Assembly (NCBI RefSeq): GCF_001012825.1
Contig: NZ_LCZJ02000012.1
Location: 62,001-126,000, forward strand
Reading direction: 5' to 3'
Length of the DNA: 64,000 nt
Origin: Paenibacillus etheri
GTDB taxonomy: Bacteria; Bacillota; Bacilli; Paenibacillales; Paenibacillaceae
The translations under genes and the position numbers were made by a program. Shown here piece by piece: positions 42,898 to 51,117 of this stretch (the stretch's first letter is position 1; every line of letters begins with the position of its first letter). Below the pieces are notes generated by a model. That model did not search any database. It worked only from the letters and a program-made list of their open reading frames with translations, and had not been told where the DNA came from.

Positions 42898-44478
42898 ATG
42901 AATAAAGACAGCATCTTAACCTGTGAAATCCTCATAACAAGTGATCTACATGGGCATTTAGGGCCCATTGATTACCGTACGGGTGAGAAACGACAAAAAG
43001 GCTTAGCAACAATTGCTAGCCTTATTAAACAGGAAAGATCACACTGTCCGGAGCTGATTCTTCTGGATAACGGTGATCTAATTCAAGGTACACCGCTAGC
43101 TTATTATGCAGCCACACAGTACAGTGATGAACTAAATCCAGGCATAGCCCTACTAAACGAATTGAAATATGACGCTGCAATTATCGGCAACCATGAATTT
43201 AATTTTGGTAAGCCACTGCTTAATAAAACCATTCAGGATTCCCAATTCCCTTGGTTATCTGCTGGAATTATAGATCGTGCGACATGTAAACCGGCGTTTG
43301 GCAAACCCTATATCATCAAATGGGTAGACCAAAAAATCAAAGTAGCCATCCTAGGAGTTACCACACATTACATTCCCCACTGGGAAAATCCTGTCCATAT
43401 AGAAGGACTTCAATTTAAGGATTCGTTAGAGACTGTAAAGCTTTGGTGTGCAACTATACGAGAAGAAGAACAACCCGATTTACTTGTTGTAGCTTATCAT
43501 GGCGGGTTCGAGCGCGACCTCCTTAGTGGTGAACCTGTAGAGAGACTAACTGGAGAGAATCAAGCCTACGCAATGTGCACAGAGGTTGAAGGCTTAGATG
43601 TGTTAATTACCGGACATCAGCATCGCTTCATAGCTAGTGAGCTAAATGGTGTGACGATCATACAGCCTGGTTGTAATGGACATTCCCTCGGTAAGGTTTC
43701 AGTAGTCTTTCAAAAAGAAAACGAGCATTGGAAGATTAAGAGTAAACAAGCCGAGCTCCTTGCTGTGGACGACAAGACAGCTGTAGATGATACAATTCTA
43801 AAGCTTAGCAGCACGCTTGAATCAGAAACAGAAACCTGGTTGGATGAGAGAATAGGTACAGTTATCGGTGACCTATCTATTTCTAGTGCAGATGAATGCC
43901 GGATGGCTGACCATCCCTTTATAGAATTCATGAATAAGGTACAAATGGAGGCTACAGGTGTAGAGATCTCGACAGCAGCTTTACTCAGTAACGATTGCAA
44001 GGGTTTCAGTAATACCATTACGCGGAGAGACATTCTTTCTAACTTCATTTATCCTAACACGCTAACTGTTCTAAGACTGACCGGACAAGATATAAAAGAG
44101 GCACTGGAACAAACCGCAAACTATTTTCAAAAGAATATAGAGGGAAATGTAATTGTTAACCCTGCTTATGTAGAACCTAAGTCCCAACATTACAATTATG
44201 ATATGTGGGAAGGCATCCAATACGAGCTTCATATCAATAAACCTGTAGGCAAAAGAGTCCTCCATCTGCTGCATCGTGGACAGCCTGTAGAGGACTCAAA
44301 GGAATATGATGTTGTTATGAACAACTATAGAGCTAGCGGTGGCGGAGATTATGAGATGTATAAAGGCAAGCCGATTGTCAAAGAAATACTGATCGACATG
44401 TCTGAAATTGTCACGAATTACATTGAAAAACGCGGCCAAATTGAAGCTACCTGTGATCACAACTGGAGAGTAGTTTAG
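42898..44478 (+). CDS. 5'-nucleotidase / 2',3'-cyclic phosphodiesterase family metallophosphatase
   Basis: This 526-residue protein of the UshA/YfkN family removes phosphate from nucleotides. The metallophosphoesterase domain shows ITSDLHGHLGPIDY near residue 12, LLDNGDLIQGTPL near residue 52, IIGNHEFNFG near residue 95, VVAYHGG near residue 197 and TGHQH near residue 242. A nucleotide-binding C-terminal domain follows (about 320-520). There is no signal peptide, unlike most relatives, so it acts inside the cell or is released otherwise. The ATG at 42898 follows TAGGAGG. It is divergent from the phnD operon by about 170 bases, which suggests joint phosphorus scavenging. Confidence 0.9.
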   Translation: MNKDSILTCEILITSDLHGHLGPIDYRTGEKRQKGLATIASLIKQERSHCPELILLDNGDLIQGTPLAYYAATQYSDELNPGIALLNELKYDAAIIGNHEFNFGKPLLNKTIQDSQFPWLSAGIIDRATCKPAFGKPYIIKWVDQKIKVAILGVTTHYIPHWENPVHIEGLQFKDSLETVKLWCATIREEEQPDLLVVAYHGGFERDLLSGEPVERLTGENQAYAMCTEVEGLDVLITGHQHRFIASELNGVTIIQPGCNGHSLGKVSVVFQKENEHWKIKSKQAELLAVDDKTAVDDTILKLSSTLESETETWLDERIGTVIGDLSISSADECRMADHPFIEFMNKVQMEATGVEISTAALLSNDCKGFSNTITRRDILSNFIYPNTLTVLRLTGQDIKEALEQTANYFQKNIEGNVIVNPAYVEPKSQHYNYDMWEGIQYELHINKPVGKRVLHLLHRGQPVEDSKEYDVVMNNYRASGGGDYEMYKGKPIVKEILIDMSEIVTNYIEKRGQIEATCDHNWRVV

Positions 44479-46244
44479 GTTGTGCTGATGAAAGCCTCAA
44501 TATCGGTTTCAATCAGCTTCAAAGCATCTCTCCAAAAATCAATGGAGTGTACATCAATATCCATAAGCTTCGCTACATCTGCAAGATTATGCTTGCTGGT
44601 AGCACTAAGGAACTGACGATACCGGGCGACGAACTCCTCGCCCTTTTTTAAATATTCTGCGTAGAGTCCTTTAGCGAATAACAGTCCGAAGGAATACGGG
44701 AAGTTCATAAATTCATAACCAGCCATAAAATATCCGGCCTTGTTCATCCACATGTAAGGATGGATCGTGTCAGTATCAATGCTCTCACCGTAAGCTTCCG
44801 CCATACAAGCAATCATCAATTCGTTCAGCTCTTGAACAGGAAGCGGACCTGAGGCTCTTCTCTCATATAATTTAAGCTCAAATAAATAACGAGCATAGAA
44901 GTCTACAAGATAATACCCAGCATCGGAAATACTTCTCTCCAATAGAAGCTGGGCTTCCTTCTTGGTCGAACTAGTGAGTAGTGCCTGATTTACGATCGTC
45001 TCGCAAAAGATCGAAGCCGTTTCGGCAATCGGTATCGGATAATCTGTGTTCAGCATCGTTTCATTTCCCAGACAGGAGCTATGATATGCATGGCCGAGCT
45101 CATGGGCAAGGATGCTAATATCTATAGCATTTCCAGTGAACTGTGTCATGATTCTGCTCTCGCCTATCGGAAAAATATCAATGCAGAGCCCATATCCCCC
45201 CTTACCCGCTCTAGGTTCTGCATCAATCCATTGCTGATCAAAAGCCTTTTGAGCTAAATTGGCCAATTCCTTGCTAAAGGTTCCGAAGCTAGAGACAATT
45301 GTTTTTTGAGCATCTTCGTAAGAGATTTTTACACTTTCTTCGCCAATCGGTGCAAAAATATCGTAAAAAGGCAGCTTTGTGGGATGTCCCAGCAGTTTGG
45401 CTTTCTTTTGATAATAGGTATGAAAAGCTGGCAAGCTCTCCTGAAGAGCGGCGAGCATTGCCGATAAAGTTTCACTGTCCATTCTCGATGCCACTAACAC
45501 CTTTTCCAGAGAAGATTGATATCCACGCATGCCATAAATCGTTAGCGCTTCACCACTAATTCCATTCATGCAAGCTGCACAAACCCCAGCAATCCGACTG
45601 CAAGCTTCAGCCTCGGCTTCATAAGCCGCTTTTCTTAATGTAGCGTTGTTCTCATAGGCCATGCTCCTTAGTTCCGCAAGCGTTACTTTCTTAGTTTCCC
45701 CTTGTACTACCACATCTGCTAGTGTACTTGAGACGCTCTCCATATAGAGCCTTCCCCACGCTTTGGACCCCGTGCTCTGCATTCTGGCAATCGCAACTTC
45801 CACTTCCTCATTTAACACATAACGGGATTGCAGAAGAAGCTCCCTCAAATAAAATTGATGTTTCAGAAGATAAGTTGAGCTAACGATAAGCTCATCTATG
45901 TGATCACAAGTACTAATCCAACGTTTAAAACCCGCAACTACCCCAGCAATCTCTGAGCTCACATGTTCAATATCATCAGCAAGATTCATGGCTACCTCAG
46001 AACTGCTGTCTGCACTAAGCGTTAACTCTGCATAGGCTAATAAACATACATATACGCTTTTATAATCATTGTAGAGTCTTAGAAAGTCCTCGATCGCTGC
46101 GACGGAAACACCCTCACGCTTTAGATTGCCCTCAGCCCAGGCTTTTAAATCTATAATAAGTTGACTCAGTAGCTTGCGATCCCCTCTTAACTTCTCCGAT
46201 TCAAACGAAGGGTATAAACGATCCAAATTCCATGTCATATTCAT
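44475..46244 (-). CDS. pepF: M3-family oligoendopeptidase F
   Basis: This 589-residue cytosolic zinc endopeptidase cleaves short peptides. The zinc motif HELGHAYH lies near residues 377-384, with the third ligand glutamate in IAETASIFCETIVNQALL about 25 residues later. The N-terminal helical region (WNLDRLYPSFESEKL) and length match PepF. AGGAGG precedes the ATG. The stop overlaps the stop of the convergent nucleotidase gene by four bases, so the two transcripts overlap at their 3' ends. Upstream lies the tandem hairpin module. Confidence 0.93.
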   Translation of the reverse strand: MNMTWNLDRLYPSFESEKLRGDRKLLSQLIIDLKAWAEGNLKREGVSVAAIEDFLRLYNDYKSVYVCLLAYAELTLSADSSSEVAMNLADDIEHVSSEIAGVVAGFKRWISTCDHIDELIVSSTYLLKHQFYLRELLLQSRYVLNEEVEVAIARMQSTGSKAWGRLYMESVSSTLADVVVQGETKKVTLAELRSMAYENNATLRKAAYEAEAEACSRIAGVCAACMNGISGEALTIYGMRGYQSSLEKVLVASRMDSETLSAMLAALQESLPAFHTYYQKKAKLLGHPTKLPFYDIFAPIGEESVKISYEDAQKTIVSSFGTFSKELANLAQKAFDQQWIDAEPRAGKGGYGLCIDIFPIGESRIMTQFTGNAIDISILAHELGHAYHSSCLGNETMLNTDYPIPIAETASIFCETIVNQALLTSSTKKEAQLLLERSISDAGYYLVDFYARYLFELKLYERRASGPLPVQELNELMIACMAEAYGESIDTDTIHPYMWMNKAGYFMAGYEFMNFPYSFGLLFAKGLYAEYLKKGEEFVARYRQFLSATSKHNLADVAKLMDIDVHSIDFWRDALKLIETDIEAFISTT

Positions 46245-46337
46245 TCGTAAACCTCCTCCCCATCGATTACTTTCTTCTAAGCATAATCCATAACGACAGA
46301 AAAGTGCATCGACATAATGTACTTCCTCTCTTCACAC

Positions 46338-46604
46338 AAAAAAAAGGACCCCGCCAACGTTTGGCAGGGTCAAGGTCTATATTATAAGGGGGTTATGTGA
46401 TTACTATAACCCTCTTAGCTTAAAAGAATATGAATAGTAGATAAAGATTGGCTTAATCTACAGATCTCTATCCTCTTCATCAACAAAAAAAAGACCCTGC
46501 CAACGTCCGGCAGGGTCAAGGTCTATATTTAAGGGGGTTATGTGATTACTATAACCCCCTTAGCTTAAAACGATATGAATAGTACCTAAAGATTAGCTTA
46601 ATCT
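46338..46604 (-). repeat. Tandem duplication of a three-hairpin module (double terminator or tandem small RNAs)
   Basis: Two copies (46338-46459 and 46485-46604, period 147 bases) are about 90% identical. Read on the minus strand each has hairpin 1 (AGATT / AATCT), hairpin 2 (AAGGGGGTTAT-type arms around an invariant 9-base loop AGTAATCAC) and hairpin 3 (GACCCTGCC / GGCAGGGTC or GGCGGGGTC) followed by eight Ts. Substitutions in hairpin 3 preserve pairing as G-U or A-U. The first copy begins 12 bases after the MFS gene stop. The region could be a duplicated terminator or a tandem pair of small RNAs. Confidence 0.8.
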
Positions 46605-46615
46605 CAAATCATCCC

Positions 46616-47827
46616 TTATTGACTTAAAGCTGAAGGGTTATTTCTAGCTTTAGTAATCTGAATCCCAATGTATATCATAAGGAATAACACCATGAATCCA
46701 GCAGAATAACGATACATCATCCCATAATCGGATGCCGCCGAGATGGCCCCAAGAATAATGGCCCCACTGGCTACCCCTAAATCTGTTGAGTTATAGAACA
46801 TACTGTTTGCCATGCCATACTGTGCAGGTGTAGATGTCCGAAGCATCCAAGCCTGTATAGTTGGCTGAATAGCTCCAAAGCCGAGTCCATAAAGCAATGC
46901 GGATACAATGAGCATTGGCATGGATGTTGTATACGAGAGCACCGTTAAGCTCGCGACGACACAAACCGCTGCGGGAATCAGAACAGCAGCCGGACCTCTT
47001 TTATCAAATAATCTGCCGGAGATAGGTCTAATAATAATGATCGTAATCGCGTTAAATAAGAAGAACAAACCCACTTGCTCTAAATGTACCGATTCGCCGA
47101 ACAAAGCAATAAAGCTAAGCAATCCCCCGTAAGTGATCGCGAGCAGAACATTCAGAATTGCAGGCAATACTAACTTTGTATTAAAAGGAGCCTTGAGAGG
47201 TTTGGGTGATTCAATGGATTGCTCAATAGGTTGTTTTTTGCGGTGTGCTGGAAGCGAACGCGAGAAGAACAGGACTGGAAAAGCAAGAAGCAAGGTGAAT
47301 GTTCCGATCATCGCCAGTGTTCCAAACCCCGATTGCTTCATTACGTTCAATCCAATCATGGGACCAATGGACATTGCAAGACTGGTTGATAAGCCGAAAT
47401 AGCCGATCCCTTCGCCCATTCTTTTGCTAGGAATAATCTGTGATACAATCGTGGGAATAATCGTACTGGCGATCCCGAACCCAATCCCATAACCTACACG
47501 CATCAGCAGTAGTGACCCGATTGAGTCTGCTACTACATATAGACCGGTGATGGCGGCCGCGATGGCTAAGCCAATATATAATAATACATTGCGGCTAACC
47601 CTCCGCATCAGATAAGCAGTCATAAAACGTGAAGCAATTGCAGTTAATGCAAACACACTTGTAACCAGGCTGACCATTATATCTCCGGCTTGAAATTCAC
47701 TTTTTACATAAGACGGAAATGAGGATAGCAGCATCTGTAAATTCATAAATAAAAATAAAGCACTAATCGTTAAAGCAATAAAAGACTTGGTCCAAAGTTT
47801 CGTACGTAGCTCTTGTTGTTCTGGCAT
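46616..47827 (-). CDS. MFS efflux transporter
   Basis: This 403-residue transporter has twelve membrane helices. The loop between helices 2 and 3 (RFMTAYLMRRVSRNVLLYIG near residues 67-86) resembles the MFS A-motif, and RVGYGIGFGIASTIIPTIVSQIIP near residues 110-133 resembles the drug-export group. GRLFDKRGPAAVL repeats the loop in the second half. It lies 11 bases downstream of a MarR-type regulator gene and is cotranscribed with it. Export of a toxic phenolic, quinone or antibiotic is likely, although the substrate is inferred from the regulator and the nearby redox genes. Confidence 0.88.
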   Translation of the reverse strand: MPEQQELRTKLWTKSFIALTISALFLFMNLQMLLSSFPSYVKSEFQAGDIMVSLVTSVFALTAIASRFMTAYLMRRVSRNVLLYIGLAIAAAITGLYVVADSIGSLLLMRVGYGIGFGIASTIIPTIVSQIIPSKRMGEGIGYFGLSTSLAMSIGPMIGLNVMKQSGFGTLAMIGTFTLLLAFPVLFFSRSLPAHRKKQPIEQSIESPKPLKAPFNTKLVLPAILNVLLAITYGGLLSFIALFGESVHLEQVGLFFLFNAITIIIIRPISGRLFDKRGPAAVLIPAAVCVVASLTVLSYTTSMPMLIVSALLYGLGFGAIQPTIQAWMLRTSTPAQYGMANSMFYNSTDLGVASGAIILGAISAASDYGMMYRYSAGFMVLFLMIYIGIQITKARNNPSALSQ

Positions 47828-47838
47828 AACTTACGTTC

Positions 47839-48291
47839 CTACTCTCCATCATTTATTTGATCAATATGATTGTTTATTCTTAACAGCAACCCCATGAGCA
47901 GCTCATATTCATCACTGGAAATACAGTTCATAATCTCATCTGTGACCTGATCCTCAATAGGAAAGGTCTCCTTAATCAGAGCTCTTCCTTTTTCCGTAAT
48001 ATAAACCTTAAAAGAACGCCGATCATTCTCCCCTGTTCTTTTATAGATCAGTCCTTTTCCCTCCAAGTGATCCAGAATTCGCGTCGTAGTTGGTTTATCC
48101 TTACCCGAACGCTTCGCGATATCCTTCTGAATTAGCCCTTCCGTTCTATCGACTTGAAAAAGCACTGACCATTGCTCAGGTGTTATATCATATTCTTTTA
48201 GCCCATTTTGGAATAACGCACTTAATTTACGATAGGTCGTTCCCATCATAAATCCTAACGTAAGTTCGGATTGGTTATGCTTTGTCGTCAT
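47839..48291 (-). CDS. MarR-family transcriptional regulator
   Basis: This 150-residue winged-helix repressor has the DNA-binding core LFQVDRTEGLIQKDIAKRSGKDKPTTTRILDHLEGKGLIYKRTGENDRRSFKVYITEKG (about 48-105), including the DRR wing tip. The helices at both ends form the dimer. The ATG at 48291 follows AAGAGGT. An upstream ATG at 48309 would add six residues but overlaps that site. The gene is divergent from the FMN reductase gene. A TTGTTTAAACAA palindrome lies just upstream and probably mediates autoregulation. Confidence 0.9.
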   Translation of the reverse strand: MTTKHNQSELTLGFMMGTTYRKLSALFQNGLKEYDITPEQWSVLFQVDRTEGLIQKDIAKRSGKDKPTTTRILDHLEGKGLIYKRTGENDRRSFKVYITEKGRALIKETFPIEDQVTDEIMNCISSDEYELLMGLLLRINNHIDQINDGE

Positions 48292-48328
48292 GATCAGACC
48301 TCTTCTCATTTCATCTTATTTTTAATAG

Positions 48329-48340
48329 TTGTTTAAACAA
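48329..48340. promoter_or_regulatory. Palindromic operator candidate for the MarR regulator
   Basis: TTGTTTAAACAA is a perfect 12-bp palindrome with partial extension on both sides, 38 bases upstream of the marR-type ATG in the divergent promoter region. MarR repressors usually bind palindromes of this size over their own promoters. Confidence 0.6.
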
Positions 48341-48406
48341 TTATATTCTGGACAACTAAATTTGTAAAGGTGAGACAAAATTATAAACTAACTATTATTA
48401 AGTTGC

Positions 48407-48435
48407 TTGACAAAGTTAACTGAACACGGTATTAT
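48407..48435 (+). promoter_or_regulatory. Sigma-A promoter of the FMN reductase gene
   Basis: A consensus -35 TTGACA (48407-48412), 17-base spacer and -10 TATTAT (48430-48435) predict a start near 48442 and a leader of about 130 bases. An 18-bp operator directly follows the -10. Confidence 0.85.
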
Positions 48436-48453
48436 TATCTCATGTTAAAGATA
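48436..48453. promoter_or_regulatory. MhqR-like operator at the FMN reductase transcription start
   Basis: TATCTCATGTTAAAGATA lies immediately after the -10 box. It matches 16 of 18 bases of the reverse complement of the site at 53415-53432, in the same position relative to that promoter. A repressor bound here would block the start site. Confidence 0.75.
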
Positions 48454-48571
48454 CTTAACTTAAAGACAACTAGAGCGTAACACGCTTAATATTATTTATT
48501 TGAAGGTTGTGTTATTCATGGGATTTCTAGACAAACTATTTGGTAGAACAAAAATCGAGGAGGAACAAACA

Positions 48572-49111
48572 ATGTCTAAATTAAACATCGGAATCATTCT
48601 GGGAAGTACTCGTCAAGGTCGTTTAAGCCCACAAGTAGGAGAATGGGTTAAAAAGGTTGCAGATGCACGTGGAGATGCTAATTATGAGATCGTAGATATC
48701 GCGGACTTCAAACTTCCACTTATGGGAGAGGTAGACGCTACTGAGCAAGCAACTGCTTGGAATACCAAGCTTGCTACGTTAGACGGATTCGTATTTATCG
48801 TTCAAGAATACAACCATAGTATTTCCGCTTCACTGAAAAATGCACTCGATTACGCGCGTGAAGCTTGGAACAACAAAGCAGCGGGTATTGTAAGTTATGG
48901 TTCCGTAGGCGGCGCTCGTGCAGCTGAGCATTTACGTGGAATCTTGGGAGAACTGTCTGTAGCAGACGTTCGTGTACATCCAGCGCTGTCCCTGTTCACT
49001 GATTTCGAGAACGGTTCTGTGTTCAAACCAGCGGATCTTCACCTTACCAATGTAAATGGCATGCTTGATCAAGTATTGGCTTGGAGCGGTGCGCTCAAGA
49101 CGCTTCGTTAA
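48572..49111 (+). CDS. NADPH-dependent FMN reductase (quinone/azo reductase family)
   Basis: This 179-residue flavodoxin-like reductase has the FMN phosphate-binding loop GSTRQGRLS near residues 10-18 and the isoalloxazine-contacting VQEYNHSISASLKNALDYA near residues 78-96, plus GIVSYGSVGGARAAEHLR. Relatives reduce FMN, quinones, azo dyes or chromate. GAGGAGG lies 8 bases before the ATG at 48572. An in-frame ATG at 48518 would prepend an amphipathic stretch (MGFLDKLFG...) and also lies on the predicted mRNA, so a longer form is possible. The promoter operator ties it to the dioxygenase operon. Confidence 0.88.
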   Translation: MSKLNIGIILGSTRQGRLSPQVGEWVKKVADARGDANYEIVDIADFKLPLMGEVDATEQATAWNTKLATLDGFVFIVQEYNHSISASLKNALDYAREAWNNKAAGIVSYGSVGGARAAEHLRGILGELSVADVRVHPALSLFTDFENGSVFKPADLHLTNVNGMLDQVLAWSGALKTLR

Positions 49112-49133
49112 GATCACCCGCTTTAATATTATG

Positions 49134-49202
49134 AAATACACCTCTTAGAGTAGACATTGGATAAACCTATGGTTTGTCCGGTCGATTCTAGGGGGTGTAT
49201 TT
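49134..49202. terminator. Long nested hairpin after the FMN reductase gene
   Basis: AAATACACC (49134-49142) pairs with GGTGTATTT (49194-49202), and pairing continues inward with G-U pairs. A perfect inner stem (GGATAAACC at 49159 with GGTTTGTCC at 49171) completes the structure. It lies 23 bases after the stop codon. Its symmetry suits a bidirectional terminator. Confidence 0.75.
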
Positions 49203-49381
49203 TGGTGTGTGATGAAATGACCACCCTCCAATAGATGTGATCCGGTACCCGTTATTATCGTTGTCATTCTAGGGATTGCGGATAAAGTGTAGCAGTGTGA
49301 TACTATATTTTCTTATAATTGGGCTATGTTAAATTCTAATGTTGAGCATCTCCATCCGTTCAGCACAAAACTAACTATTTC
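49203..49381. other. Short gene-free stretch before the interrupted lipoprotein gene
   Basis: About 180 bases without a supported gene or clear motif lie between the hairpin and the 3' end of the interrupted gene on the minus strand. Confidence 0.5.
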
Positions 49382-49627
49382 TTATTTAATTTCATTTACT
49401 ACTTGTTGAGCAATGCTTAGGATTGAATCCTCATCCAAACTGTTGAACTTTAAAGTGATTGAACCTTTTGAAACATTGAATGCTAAAAACGTATAATCAC
49501 TATTTTTTATTTTTTGCACCTGATTGCCGCTAATATCAATAATATCAGCATTGTTCAAATCAACTTGAGTATTGCTATAGGTTATTTCAATAAGTGTTTC
49601 ACCTTGATAAGGTCCGTAGATGATTTC
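49382..49627 (-). pseudogene. 3' part of a lipoprotein gene interrupted by the IS3-family element
   Basis: The minus strand from 49627 down to the TAA at 49382-49384 is open and reads EIIYGPYQGETLIEITYSNT... to ...SIAQQVVNEIK (81 codons plus stop). It has no start or ribosome site of its own. It joins in frame to the 5' part at 51121-51423 once the insertion sequence and one copy of the 3-bp target duplication are removed, giving a lipoprotein of about 181 residues. The fragment has no internal stops, so the insertion is recent. I do not recognise the family. Confidence 0.88.
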
Positions 49628-49725
49628 TGAACTGTGACCCGTAAGATGGAAACTTTGAAAAAAGTGACCTCTTACGGGTCATTTTGTGTTTTAATCGAAA
49701 TATCGAAATAACGGAGGAAGCCTTC

Positions 49726-50172
49726 ATGAATAACAAAACAAGAGGAAGCTCAAGGATATTCAACGAAAATGAGATCAAACAACTAGAGAACAATCCAAAT
49801 GTAGAGAACGTGACGGAAAAGAGTATTACCTATTCACCAACGTTTAAGTTGGCTGCGGTTAAGGCCTATAAGGAAGGCCAAGCCCCAATGGAGATCTTCC
49901 TTAGCGCGGGATTTAACGTAGATATTATCGGTCGCAAGAAGCCTAAGCATTGCCTAACCCGTTGGCGTAATACGTACAATGCTATGGGAGAGGTTGGACT
50001 ATTAGAGGAACAACGAGGAAAAGGATCCCCGGGCAGACGACCGGCAGGGGAACTTTCTACCGAGGAAAAGTTAAAACGTGCAGAAGTACGAATCAAACTT
50101 CTGGAGATGGAGAACGACTTCTTAAAAAAGCTGGAGGCGCTCGAAAAGCAGAAGATGCAGAGGAAACATTGA
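49726..50172 (+). CDS. IS3-family transposase OrfA
   Basis: This 148-residue DNA-binding half of the transposase includes a helix-turn-helix (YSPTFKLAAVKAYKEGQAPMEIFLSAGFNVDIIGRKKPKHCLTRWRNTY, about 35-85). A long C-terminal leucine-zipper helix follows (EKLKRAEVRIKLLEMENDFLKKLEALEKQ) for multimerisation. GGAGG precedes the ATG. Near the end, A_AAA_AAG at 50124-50130 lies in the correct phase (TTA AAA AAG) for a -1 slip into orfB, which stays open across the junction. Its TGA overlaps the TTG that could start orfB independently. Confidence 0.92.
   Translation: MNNKTRGSSRIFNENEIKQLENNPNVENVTEKSITYSPTFKLAAVKAYKEGQAPMEIFLSAGFNVDIIGRKKPKHCLTRWRNTYNAMGEVGLLEEQRGKGSPGRRPAGELSTEEKLKRAEVRIKLLEMENDFLKKLEALEKQKMQRKH
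50124..50130 (+). other. Programmed -1 frameshift site in the IS3 element
   Basis: The heptamer A_AAA_AAG occurs in the orfA reading phase. After a -1 slip the frame reads KKAGGARKAEDAEETLTPSERY with no stop, directly into orfB. This gives the OrfAB fusion transposase used by IS3-family elements. Confidence 0.85.
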
Positions 50173-51077
50173 CCCCTTCCGAGCGCTACGAAATTATTAA
50201 CCAAACGATACGTAAGCACGGTCTACAGCGAATGACGCGTTATTTGTGTAAGCTAGCTAGTGTGAGCTTAAGCGGATATTACCGTTGGCAAGCCGCTGAG
50301 GAAGCCAGACAGTTGCGAGAGGAGGCAGACGAACATGACGCTTTCCTTATCAAGAAACACTATGACGCTTTGAATGGTAAAGCTGGAGCATTGGTCGTGA
50401 AGATGTGGCTGGAACGGGAGAATGGTATCATCATGAATCATAAAAAGATTCGAAGATTAATGCGAAAATATAAGCTCGTTGCTACGATTCGGCAAGCAAA
50501 TCCCTATCGTAAGATGGCAAAAGCCACACAAGAGCACCAAACGTGTCCCAACCTACTCAAGCGCCAGTTTGACCAAGGAGAGCCTGAGAAAGTGCTGCTG
50601 ACGGATATTACCTATATGCATTATGGTAATGGACAATGTGCTTATTTATCCGTGGTGAAAGACGGGGCTACGAGACAAATTCTAGCTCACTACCTCTCTT
50701 CTTCATTGGCCATGCCAATTGTAGAACGAACACTGGAGAAACTACTTGATCGACTGGATGGCAATATTCATCCAGAAGCCCTTTTACATTCGGATCAAGG
50801 AATGCACTATACTCACCCTAGATTCCGCCTTCTCGTACGCAAAGCTGGGTTTACACAGTCCATGTCACGGAAAGGGAACTGCTGGGATAACGCCGCCATG
50901 GAGAGCTTTTTTGGCCATATGAAGGATGATTTGGAGTACAAGACATGTATGACTCTCTTGGAATTACGAACAAAGGTTGATGACTATATCGCCTACTATA
51001 ACTCCGAGCGATATCAATGGGCATTAAAAAAGATGACTCCCGATGAATTCAGGAGTCACCTATTAATTGCTTCTTAA
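50169..51077 (+). CDS. IS3-family transposase OrfB (DDE catalytic domain)
   Basis: This 302-residue portion carries the rve integrase core. The DDE residues are visible: Asp in LLTDITYMHYG near residue 140, Asp in LLHSDQGMHYT near residue 200, and Glu in CWDNAAMESFFGHMK near residue 238. The N-terminal HTH_21-like segment (HYDALNGKAGALVVKMWLERENGIIMNHKKIRRLMRKY) is typical of the IS150 branch of IS3. It is probably translated mainly as an OrfAB fusion by frameshifting. A TTG start overlapping the orfA stop is an alternative. Confidence 0.93.
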   Translation: MTPSERYEIINQTIRKHGLQRMTRYLCKLASVSLSGYYRWQAAEEARQLREEADEHDAFLIKKHYDALNGKAGALVVKMWLERENGIIMNHKKIRRLMRKYKLVATIRQANPYRKMAKATQEHQTCPNLLKRQFDQGEPEKVLLTDITYMHYGNGQCAYLSVVKDGATRQILAHYLSSSLAMPIVERTLEKLLDRLDGNIHPEALLHSDQGMHYTHPRFRLLVRKAGFTQSMSRKGNCWDNAAMESFFGHMKDDLEYKTCMTLLELRTKVDDYIAYYNSERYQWALKKMTPDEFRSHLLIAS

Positions 51078-51117
51078 AGGTCTTCTTTTTTCAACTTTCC
51101 ACAAATACGGTCACAGT

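Noticed and set aside
46338-46604. The hairpin module as a metabolite riboswitch for pepF
   Set aside because: Each copy ends in an unconditional-looking terminator upstream of pepF on the same strand, with no alternative antiterminator pairing that I could find and no match to a known aptamer.
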